Positions 1 to 7,135 of a stretch of DNA of 8,028 nt are shown piece after piece (the first letter of the stretch is position 1; the number at the start of each line of letters is the position of its first letter). The notes beneath the pieces are model-generated. The model was not told where the DNA came from, did no database searches, and was given only the letters and a program-made list of their open reading frames with translations. The DNA is taken from positions 1 through 8,028 of the forward strand of contig JAFVTB010000082.1 of the NCBI GenBank assembly GCA_017503445.1, in the 5' to 3' direction. Made by a program: the position numbers and the translations under genes. This DNA is from Clostridia bacterium. GTDB lineage: Bacteria > Bacillota > Clostridia > Christensenellales > UBA1242.

Positions 1-1
1 A

Positions 2-3000
2 TCAGAAACCACAAACCAAAACTTCATCACCGCAACATATAACGCCGAAACCAATGTTGTGGAAGTGATTTTCAATGATTTGGGCGAATATGTTTTGGAA
101 TATAACTTTATTTTTGAACGCTTCAACCATGAAAAGCTTGAAATTTCAAGCAATGAAATCTTGGGCGTAAACGAAAAAAGCGATGCGCTGTACATTTATG
201 GTTTTCAAATGTTCTTTAATGGCGTAAGCGTACCTGAAAATGAATTCAAGGCACTTGGTGATGCCAAAGATGCCACAATTTCTGGACAAAGCGCGGATAT
301 TACATACCTTATTGACGGCAAAACCGATGCAAAAACCATCAAATCATCAAACCCAGATTTGGATTTTGAAGATGATGATGCCACAATTAAAAACATAATC
401 AACACAAAAAACATTACACCTGTTTCCACCAACCAACCCGCCGTGATTGTGTCATCAAACGCAAACATCAATGCCGCAATGTCACAATATTACACCGCCA
501 GCAAAAATCCAGAAAATGGGGAATGGGAATTCGGCAATTTATCCCCATTCACCATGACACCATTCACTGAAAGTGGCACATATCTTTTGAAGGTGGTTTA
601 TAACTATGACTACTACTACACCACATCCCTTTCCAAAGAAACCCAGTTTGTGCAATATTTCTTCTTCACAATTGATGCATCTGTGCCAAATGTGGTTGTG
701 ACAGATGAAACCACACAAACACTTGGAACTTATGGTTTTACAAAACACAATGCCACCATTAAACTTGAAGCGCAAAGCCCATTCAACAGCAGCGTTGTGA
801 TGCAAATTTATGCAAGATCATTCACCACGCAAAACTTTATGCTTTTGCAAAACATCACCGCCACAAATGAAGCGCAATACATCACCGTGGAAAATGAAGG
901 CCATTATCAAGTGAAACTTGTTTATGGTAAAAACCAAAACAAAAGCAAAACAACCTATTTCACAATTGATAAAACAGAAATTTCTGGCGCAGAAGTTGTA
1001 AGTGTGCTTAAAAATGCTTTTACAAACCAATATGATAAATCAACAACTGCAGTGGATTTTTTCACCAACCAAAATGTTGTGGTGCAATGGAATGAAAAAG
1101 CCAGCGGCGCGCCAACAACAGCATATTTCAAATATGTTCCGTTCACTGCTGACCAAAACCCAATCACTGCCCTTTCAAGCGGCATCACAACAACATATAT
1201 GCTGAACTTTGATAAGGCAAAGATGTATGACAAAGCAAGCTATGCCAATTCACAAAACGCAGTGAACTCTTCAAACATTTTCACAAACCAAGGGCTTTAT
1301 ATTATTCATATCACTGATGCAGCCGGCCATGAAAAGTTTATCACTTTTTGCATTGATAAATCACCAATGCAAGTTGTTCAACGCGACAGCGCAACCAGCG
1401 AAGAAATCTTTGTTTCTGGACACAACACTGTTTCAAGCGACCAAATTTTGGATTGGGGCGAATATAAACTTATAAATTTGAATTGCCAAGCCGAAGACAT
1501 TGAAAACATCACAGACCCATGGATAAAAAGTGCGCTTTCAGCGCAATATACCCCACAATCACAAACCCTTCAAAGCAATATTCATGCCGTGTCATCAAAC
1601 CTTTATTTCACCGTTGAAATTTGCAATGTTTATGCCCTGCAAACCGGCACAAGTTTGAAACTTATCACAAACAACGATAAAACATCAACTGAAATAAAAA
1701 TCATGGCTGAAACATCTGGTGGCGTGGAATATGCAAATGAAATCACATACGCATATTTCTTTATTGACGAATCAAACCCACTTTTTGAAGAATTTTCTGC
1801 CCTCAGCGGCCAAGATGCAACGCTTGAAGACGCACAAAAATTGGCACAAAACCCAAGCAAGGCCTTTCAAATCACCACAACAACTGATGCATCAAACGCA
1901 AGTGTTGTTGTGAACAATTCGCAAAATATCAATGATGTTTCAATGATTTCCAGCCAAAGCACCGCGCTTTTGCAAGCGGGATTTGCCGACAGCAAAACAG
2001 AAAGTGTTGATTCACCAAACCTTCGCACCAAATATCACTTTGCAACCGGGCAAACCACAAACATTTTGTCTTATCGCATAAAGCTTTCGGTGGCGGAAAA
2101 TCTTAATGTTTCAAAAATCACGCTTTATTATTATGCTTTTACAAATGACAGCGAAACAGGTGCAAAAACACTTGGAAAAATTGCAATTCAAAATGTGATT
2201 TATGACGCCCAGAACCCAAGCCAAACACCTCTTTCACCGCTTTTGGGCGTTGACAATGAAGGTTTTTACGCTTTTAATATCAATGTGGGATATTCTTCTG
2301 CAACCAACACATATCGCACCTTGGCGGGAAAATATGTGATTGTGCGCGAATATGACAACCCAAGCCATGTCAATCAAACAGACTTTTCAATCCGCGAAAA
2401 TGTTTTTGTTGTGGACCATGAAGATATTGTTTCAAGCCCTGAACTTTTTGATGGTAAATCAGTTTCAGCTGTGGGCGGCGGCATTTTCATCAATGTTTTG
2501 GATGGCAGCCCAAAAGCTGTACAGTTTACAAATATCTACAGCGCCAAAAACCTTGGAAGCACATATATCTTACAAACCAATAAGCTTCCCGTTGTGGCAT
2601 ATGTGCCTGTTGCCAAATATGGTGTTTGGGGAAAGGACAGCGACGCATTCTTCTTTATCAAAGATGAAATCTTATCATATTATCTTCAAACAGAGGATGA
2701 AAAATTGGTTCGTTTTGTTTGTCAAGGCAACCCCGATGTTATTAAGCAAACTGCAGACCTTTCAATGATCTTTTTTGGCAATGTTGTGCTGACAGATAAC
2801 TTTGAAAAAAACAAAGAAGTTTATAAAAGCACAGATTTCGATCTTGATGTTTCAATCCACTTTGCAAATGGCCAAGAAATCTTGACACGGGCAAACAATC
2901 TTGGATATTTGGTTTCAAACCCAATGATTTCTACAGGTGGATACGTTATTGAAATCACCCAAAATTCATTGAATGGCCAAACATATCCAAATGCCAACGC

Positions 3001-6000
3001 ACAATTTAAATTTTCTTATCAAATCATCCAATCACCACCAACATTTGTCTTCACCCATGAAAACGCCCAAAGTGGAATATCGTTTGACACAGATAAAAAT
3101 GGTGTGTTCTACACCAACATTGCAGGCAACATAAAGGTTATGTGGACTGATCCTGCCGACACAAGATATTTTGCAAAGGTTGACACAACCGCAGGCAACG
3201 ATGCAAACACAAAAATATATTATTGGTTCACCACTGCACAAGGAACAACAATTTCGGCAAACACATTTGTGAAAACAACAAACATTTTCACAGATCTTGA
3301 AAACCCAAACACACATTATTTTCTTATTGACATTGCCTCTATCCCAGAAAACAGCATTTTAAATGTTTATATGCAAAATGAATGCGGCGTGGCAACAATA
3401 AATTCGGCAGAACTTTTGGCGGCAACATCAGCAACCAATAAGCTTATGATTGACCGCACCGCCCCAACCCAACTTGTGGACAGTTTGATTGAAAAAACCA
3501 CGCTTGAGGGCATCACATTTGGCGAATTCACCCGCACATATGTGCTTTTGGATGGACAAACCGCCAATGCAAATCAAAAAATGTACAGCGTTCCCGTGAC
3601 AAGCGGCGCACTTGCAAAATATGCTTTCCTTTTGCAAAACACACAAACCACGCCAATTGCAAGTTTATTCCAAACAAAAGATGCCGTTGGAAATTTCTTC
3701 ACCGAAGGATATTACTATAACATTCAAAAAATTGCCGATATTTCTTCATATTCGCTTCCAAACATTTCATCAGTGATCACCGCCGCAAAGGCATATCAAA
3801 ACCAAATTGTGCAAACCTTCACCGCGGGTTCATATTATGAAATCACAGAAATTGACCTTGCAGGCAACGCAAGCATATATCTTATCTTTGTTGCCAGTGG
3901 ACAAGACCACACTGTGCTTCAATACACCAGCGAACCAACTGATGTTGAACAAAAAAATGCAATCACGTTCAATAATCTTCAATCAAATCAAGATGTTTAT
4001 GCAAAAAATTTCCTTAAAGTGACAAACCTTGACCTTTATGGATACAAATTCTTGCAATTTGCACTTGATGGGGAAATATATTTCTTGTCAAGCGCCCTTC
4101 AAAATGGCCAAGCATACAAATTTTCTTCAATGACCACCCAAACATCAAGCGCAGAAATTGTGAATATTTCAAACCTTTTGAACTTCACCGCGGAAAGCGC
4201 CCATACCCTTCTTTTGAAAGACACCATCACAGGTCAAAACATCACCTTTAATCTTTACACATCAAATGCCGAACTTTCCTACACCTTACTTTCAAGTGGC
4301 GAAGGAATTCAAATTTCTGCAAAAAGCGGCAATGTGAAGCACTTTTTGCAAAATATCACAATTTCAAGTTATAACAGCGCAAGCGATAGATATGTTGTGA
4401 TTTACCAAAGCCAAAACACATTTGCATCAAACAATGCGGTTACAGTTTTTGGAAGTGGCAACACACTTTCATTCCAAATCACAAACCCAGAACTTGCATA
4501 TTCTTATGTTTTCTTTGACAATTATGGCAACAAATACACCCAGCATCACACCGTTGGAAGTTTTGTTTTGGATGAAGATCAAAAAGTGAAAAATCACCTT
4601 GGCACAATGCTGATCACCCAAATGGTTGATGGCCAGCAATCAACCAACAATTGGATTGTAGGCAAAAGCAATATAATATATAATTACAGCAGCGCAGATT
4701 ATTTTGCATATATCAAAATATTTATCCTGAAAATTGAAGATGGCCAAGCAAAATGGATGCCAGTGAACGATGCACTTTCATCACAATATGGCATTCCAAT
4801 TTCAAGTCAATCAAACTACACCATCACCGATGGCACAAACGTGCTTTGCAGCATTTCAACCAGCTCTCTCCATGAAACCGTGAAGCAACTTATGCTTTAT
4901 GCCCCAGCACAAAACCTTTTTGCGGGTGATTACACCGGAAGCGCCATCAGATTTGAAATCACCCTTATGGATCAATATGATGCCACCGGCGAAAACATTG
5001 TTGAAGACAGAATCCTTATCAACAACCTTGCCCCAATCTTGGATTTAAAGGATAAAAATTATGATTCTGTGTTTATGGAAGATGCCATTTATACAGAGCA
5101 GCTTACAATCTTGGTACCTGCCCTTCCAAACGCAATCACCACCGCAAGCGATGTTTCAATCTTTATGTTTGATTATACTTCAACCTTGACATTTGATGAT
5201 CAAACAAAAGATTTAACATCCGGCACCATTGTGGAACAGCCAGGCACATACGAAGTTAAAATCTTCGCCAAAATTGATGCAAACCTTTATCTTCTTTCTT
5301 CAAACACATTTGTGATAAGCGAATCTGGCGCAGCGTTTTATGAAGTGTTGGTGCGCGATGGCGAAAGCGGCACATTTGTGAAGGCCACAACCACAGGTAA
5401 TGTGTTCACCTATGGCAATATCGATTGCTATCAGCATTATATCGTCAACGATGAACATTCAATCTTCTTGAACAAAAATCAATATATGCAAATCAAAAGC
5501 ACACAGCGCATTGATGCAAACGAATGCACAACATATGTTTATCAACTTTCAAACTTTGATTATGCTGCAACATACAACATCTCACCATATCAAACCACAA
5601 TTGCTGTGTCTTATATCCCAAAAACCAATTCAATCATCACAAACAGCATGTTTGCGTATGAACTTAATGATGGGCTAAGCCGCACACTTTTGGACACACA
5701 GGAATTTATCACAATCACCCAAAGCGATGCCGATGTTGACAAAATCACCGTGAAATTCAACAGTTTTTATGCAATCCCAGAAAATGTCATCACTGCAACC
5801 ATCACCGCTGCAAATCAAACTTGGATTGTAAAAGGTGGAAAATCACAAACAACAACATTTGATTTAAAAAACAGTGGTTACTACACCATCACCTTCACTG
5901 ACCTTGCAGGCAACACACAACTTTTCATTGATTCAAAAAATATCGAACAATCATATTTCTATAAGATTCGCTTTATCAAGGGTGTGGCATTTTTGATTAA

Positions 6001-6910
6001 CGGCAACGCGCCAATCCAAAACGCAATTTATAATGACCAAGTTGCCATCACACTTGACAACGCACTTGCAAATGTTTATGAAGTTGGCGGCAAACCAAGC
6101 ATTGTGGTTTATAAAAACGATCAACCAATCACTGTTGCCCCAGAAAACGGCGTGTATAACATTACGGAAACCGGCTTCTATCGCGTGTTCTTCAATGCAA
6201 GAGTGGATAATAAAGAACTTCGCCAAGAAGCGTATGAATTCCTTATCCTTTCAAGCCAAGAATTCAAAAGCGTGTTTGAATTCAGCGAGTATGGCAGCTA
6301 TGAAATTGCAAAAGTTGTCAAAAACGATGCAGATATCACCTCTTCCCTTAAACGGCTTTATGGGTTAAATGAAAATGACCCATTAAAAACAATTTCAATT
6401 TCACTTTATGATGAAAAAACAGGCGCAGGCACATACAAGGTGCAAATCAAAACCAACAGCGGCCTTTTGATTGCTGAAGAAAATAACCTTGTGCCAGAAA
6501 ACTTTGAATTTGAATTCAAAATCAAGGCCGTTGGCGCCGTGCCAATTCATGTTTCAATCAATGAGGGCGAAAGCACATCAAACAAAATTGTTGTTGAATT
6601 CAATGCCTATGACCTTTATCAAGACCTTGGCGAATGCAAGGTTGTGATTGGCAATGATGTTGTGATCATAAATCAAGAATATCTTGACGACCTTGATGGA
6701 AACTTCTACTGCAATATGCCAATCACCCAAACAGGCACATATTTCGTACAGGTTTATAACAGTTCAGACAGCTTGCTTTACAGTTATAAAGTCACCAAAA
6801 CTGAACCGCTTAACACCGTTTCAATCCTGCTTATCGTTGGTGGCGTGCTTGCCGCAGCAGGGCTAACAGTTACAATTGTCCTGTTAAGAAGACGCATGAA
6901 AATCAAATAG
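2..6910 (+). CDS. Giant Ig-like-repeat surface protein, C-terminal membrane anchor (5' partial)
   Basis: The frame is open from base 2 to the TAG at 6908-6910, giving 2302 codons with no start inside the window. The GTG at 59 is internal, since in-frame codons before it read SETTNQNFITATYNAETNVV. The chain is rich in Asn, Thr, Ser and Gln, has only about ten Cys, and has no enzyme motif I recognise. It carries degenerate beta-strand modules marked by G-x-Y-x-V/I...D-x-A-G-N...F-x-I-D-x-x-x-P, for example at residues 189-230, 429-457, 1275-1289 and 1957-1977 (counted from base 2). The last 31 residues are a hydrophobic helix plus a basic tail. Bacterial proteins of this build are exported, membrane-tethered, and often serve adhesion or cell-surface structure. 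The role here is inference. The N-terminal signal peptide and any binding domain would lie upstream. Two hairpins follow the stop. No sortase motif is visible. Confidence 0.9.
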   Translation, partial: SETTNQNFITATYNAETNVVEVIFNDLGEYVLEYNFIFERFNHEKLEISSNEILGVNEKSDALYIYGFQMFFNGVSVPENEFKALGDAKDATISGQSADITYLIDGKTDAKTIKSSNPDLDFEDDDATIKNIINTKNITPVSTNQPAVIVSSNANINAAMSQYYTASKNPENGEWEFGNLSPFTMTPFTESGTYLLKVVYNYDYYYTTSLSKETQFVQYFFFTIDASVPNVVVTDETTQTLGTYGFTKHNATIKLEAQSPFNSSVVMQIYARSFTTQNFMLLQNITATNEAQYITVENEGHYQVKLVYGKNQNKSKTTYFTIDKTEISGAEVVSVLKNAFTNQYDKSTTAVDFFTNQNVVVQWNEKASGAPTTAYFKYVPFTADQNPITALSSGITTTYMLNFDKAKMYDKASYANSQNAVNSSNIFTNQGLYIIHITDAAGHEKFITFCIDKSPMQVVQRDSATSEEIFVSGHNTVSSDQILDWGEYKLINLNCQAEDIENITDPWIKSALSAQYTPQSQTLQSNIHAVSSNLYFTVEICNVYALQTGTSLKLITNNDKTSTEIKIMAETSGGVEYANEITYAYFFIDESNPLFEEFSALSGQDATLEDAQKLAQNPSKAFQITTTTDASNASVVVNNSQNINDVSMISSQSTALLQAGFADSKTESVDSPNLRTKYHFATGQTTNILSYRIKLSVAENLNVSKITLYYYAFTNDSETGAKTLGKIAIQNVIYDAQNPSQTPLSPLLGVDNEGFYAFNINVGYSSATNTYRTLAGKYVIVREYDNPSHVNQTDFSIRENVFVVDHEDIVSSPELFDGKSVSAVGGGIFINVLDGSPKAVQFTNIYSAKNLGSTYILQTNKLPVVAYVPVAKYGVWGKDSDAFFFIKDEILSYYLQTEDEKLVRFVCQGNPDVIKQTADLSMIFFGNVVLTDNFEKNKEVYKSTDFDLDVSIHFANGQEILTRANNLGYLVSNPMISTGGYVIEITQNSLNGQTYPNANAQFKFSYQIIQSPPTFVFTHENAQSGISFDTDKNGVFYTNIAGNIKVMWTDPADTRYFAKVDTTAGNDANTKIYYWFTTAQGTTISANTFVKTTNIFTDLENPNTHYFLIDIASIPENSILNVYMQNECGVATINSAELLAATSATNKLMIDRTAPTQLVDSLIEKTTLEGITFGEFTRTYVLLDGQTANANQKMYSVPVTSGALAKYAFLLQNTQTTPIASLFQTKDAVGNFFTEGYYYNIQKIADISSYSLPNISSVITAAKAYQNQIVQTFTAGSYYEITEIDLAGNASIYLIFVASGQDHTVLQYTSEPTDVEQKNAITFNNLQSNQDVYAKNFLKVTNLDLYGYKFLQFALDGEIYFLSSALQNGQAYKFSSMTTQTSSAEIVNISNLLNFTAESAHTLLLKDTITGQNITFNLYTSNAELSYTLLSSGEGIQISAKSGNVKHFLQNITISSYNSASDRYVVIYQSQNTFASNNAVTVFGSGNTLSFQITNPELAYSYVFFDNYGNKYTQHHTVGSFVLDEDQKVKNHLGTMLITQMVDGQQSTNNWIVGKSNIIYNYSSADYFAYIKIFILKIEDGQAKWMPVNDALSSQYGIPISSQSNYTITDGTNVLCSISTSSLHETVKQLMLYAPAQNLFAGDYTGSAIRFEITLMDQYDATGENIVEDRILINNLAPILDLKDKNYDSVFMEDAIYTEQLTILVPALPNAITTASDVSIFMFDYTSTLTFDDQTKDLTSGTIVEQPGTYEVKIFAKIDANLYLLSSNTFVISESGAAFYEVLVRDGESGTFVKATTTGNVFTYGNIDCYQHYIVNDEHSIFLNKNQYMQIKSTQRIDANECTTYVYQLSNFDYAATYNISPYQTTIAVSYIPKTNSIITNSMFAYELNDGLSRTLLDTQEFITITQSDADVDKITVKFNSFYAIPENVITATITAANQTWIVKGGKSQTTTFDLKNSGYYTITFTDLAGNTQLFIDSKNIEQSYFYKIRFIKGVAFLINGNAPIQNAIYNDQVAITLDNALANVYEVGGKPSIVVYKNDQPITVAPENGVYNITETGFYRVFFNARVDNKELRQEAYEFLILSSQEFKSVFEFSEYGSYEIAKVVKNDADITSSLKRLYGLNENDPLKTISISLYDEKTGAGTYKVQIKTNSGLLIAEENNLVPENFEFEFKIKAVGAVPIHVSINEGESTSNKIVVEFNAYDLYQDLGECKVVIGNDVVIINQEYLDDLDGNFYCNMPITQTGTYFVQVYNSSDSLLYSYKVTKTEPLNTVSILLIVGGVLAAAGLTVTIVLLRRRMKIK
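80..6794 (+). other. Degenerate tandem Ig-like modules in the giant protein
   Basis: At least fourteen short segments share a G-x-Y-x-h-x-h edge-strand signature, some followed by D-x-A-G-N/H and F-x-I-D-x-x-x-P. They lie near residues 27, 189, 297, 429, 753, 977, 1275, 1746, 1957, 2056, 2141 and 2243, with further ID-x-x-x-P type links near 584 and 1147. Examples are NQGLYIIHITDAAGHEKF, AGSYYEITEIDLAGNAS, NSGYYTITFTDLAGN and QTGTYFVQVYNSSD. Spacing varies from about 70 to 300 residues, so many modules are diverged or unmarked. This pattern is typical of bacterial Ig-like or cadherin-like stalk domains. Exact family assignment is not possible by eye. DNA identity between copies is short; the best noticed is 15 bases, at 3854-3868 and 5900-5914, both encoding DLAGN. 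Confidence 0.65.
6815..6907 (+). other. C-terminal transmembrane helix and basic cytoplasmic tail
   Basis: Residues 2272-2295 of the fragment form one uninterrupted hydrophobic stretch beginning TVSILLIVGGVL, followed directly by the tail RRRMKIK. The positive-inside rule places the tail in the cytoplasm and the repeat region outside. The residues just before it (KVTKTEPLN) contain no LPxTG-like sortase motif, so attachment should be through the membrane helix rather than covalently to peptidoglycan. This fits wall-poor or wall-less lineages but does not prove one. Confidence 0.85.
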
Positions 6911-6924
6911 CGGGAATCCCCGCT
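6909..6924 (+). other. Small GC-rich hairpin overlapping the stop codon
   Basis: AGCGGG (6909-6914), loop AATC and CCCGCT (6919-6924) make a perfect 6-bp stem that starts inside the TAG stop codon of the giant gene. It has no T-tract of its own. It may act with the stronger hairpin ten bases downstream, for instance by protecting the mRNA end, or it may be incidental. Confidence 0.5.
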
Positions 6925-6933
6925 GGCGTTATG

Positions 6934-6961
6934 AAAAAATTCCGCAAATGCGGAATTTTTT
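6934..6961. terminator. Bidirectional intrinsic terminator between convergent genes
   Basis: AAAAAATTCCGC (6934-6945), loop AAAT (6946-6949) and GCGGAATTTTTT (6950-6961) form a perfect 12-bp inverted repeat. Read on + it gives a GC core followed by six T, 24 bases after the giant gene's stop. Read on - the leading A6 becomes the same U-tract, so it can also stop transcripts of the opposing gene, about 175 bases past that gene's stop. The symmetry is seen directly. Function in both directions is inferred from it. Confidence 0.88.
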
Positions 6962-7025
6962 AACATCATAAACTAACTAAATAAATAGGGTTTTAAAATT
7001 AACTCGCTTATATCACACTCCTTTA

Positions 7026-7043
7026 AAATTTGCTTGCAAATTT
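7026..7043. repeat. Inverted repeat, 8-bp stem, inside the element
   Basis: AAATTTGC (7026-7033), loop TT, GCAAATTT (7036-7043): a perfect inverted repeat. It lies just inside the left terminal repeat of the 125-bp element. Confidence 0.8.
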
Positions 7044-7045
7044 CA

Positions 7046-7062
7046 TGTTCACGAAGTGAACA
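7046..7062. repeat. Inverted repeat, 7-bp stem with GAA loop, inside the element
   Basis: TGTTCAC (7046-7052), loop GAA, GTGAACA (7056-7062): a perfect inverted repeat. It overlaps by one base the spacer ACTTCATT (7062-7069) that also follows each copy of the neighbouring tandem repeat, so it looks like a first, diverged member of the same series. Confidence 0.8.
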
Positions 7063-7070
7063 CTTCATTA

Positions 7071-7110
7071 TTCATTAGCGAAGCGACTTCATTAGCGAAG
7101 CGACTTCATT
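7071..7110. repeat. 17-bp tandem repeat, about 2.35 copies
   Basis: The unit TTCATTAGCGAAGCGAC occurs exactly at 7071-7087 and 7088-7104, followed by a partial third copy TTCATT (7105-7110). Each unit contains a small imperfect stem around GAA (TAGC-GAA-GCGA). Exact identity between the copies suggests recent duplication or slippage, so copy number may vary between relatives. Confidence 0.9.
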
Positions 7111-7117
7111 AAAATAA

Positions 7118-7131
7118 ATTTCTAAAGAAAT
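7118..7131. repeat. Inverted repeat, 6-bp stem, at the element's right end
   Basis: ATTTCT (7118-7123), loop AA, AGAAAT (7126-7131): a perfect inverted repeat. It overlaps the right terminal inverted repeat and lies 5 to 18 bases downstream of the stop codon of the minus-strand gene. Confidence 0.7.
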
Positions 7132-7135
7132 GTGA

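Noticed and set aside
59..61. GTG as the start codon of the giant gene
   Set aside because: The frame is open to the left window edge with protein-like composition matching the rest. No Shine-Dalgarno is apparent before it and no signal peptide follows it, so the gene begins upstream.
205..1233. Minus-strand reading frames of 70-92 codons antisense to the giant gene
   Set aside because: They follow the codon phase of a strongly biased long gene. The translations are low-complexity or Cys/His/Phe-rich, with no recognisable domain or ribosome-binding site.
2340..2768. 142-codon plus-strand frame overlapping the giant gene
   Set aside because: It lies wholly inside the giant frame, its product looks like out-of-frame translation (Met-, Phe- and Gln-rich), and it has no independent signals.
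2..6910. Mycoplasma-type code (TGA as Trp)
   Set aside because: Inspected Trp positions in the frame use TGG and no in-frame TGA occurs, so the standard code suffices.
6784..6969. 61-codon minus-strand frame running through the terminator and the giant gene's 3' end
   Set aside because: It would be translated through the terminator stem and the antisense of the membrane helix, and no ribosome-binding site precedes it.
7026..7110. CRISPR array
   Set aside because: The 17-bp units are directly adjacent without unique spacers, and there are only two full copies and no cas genes.
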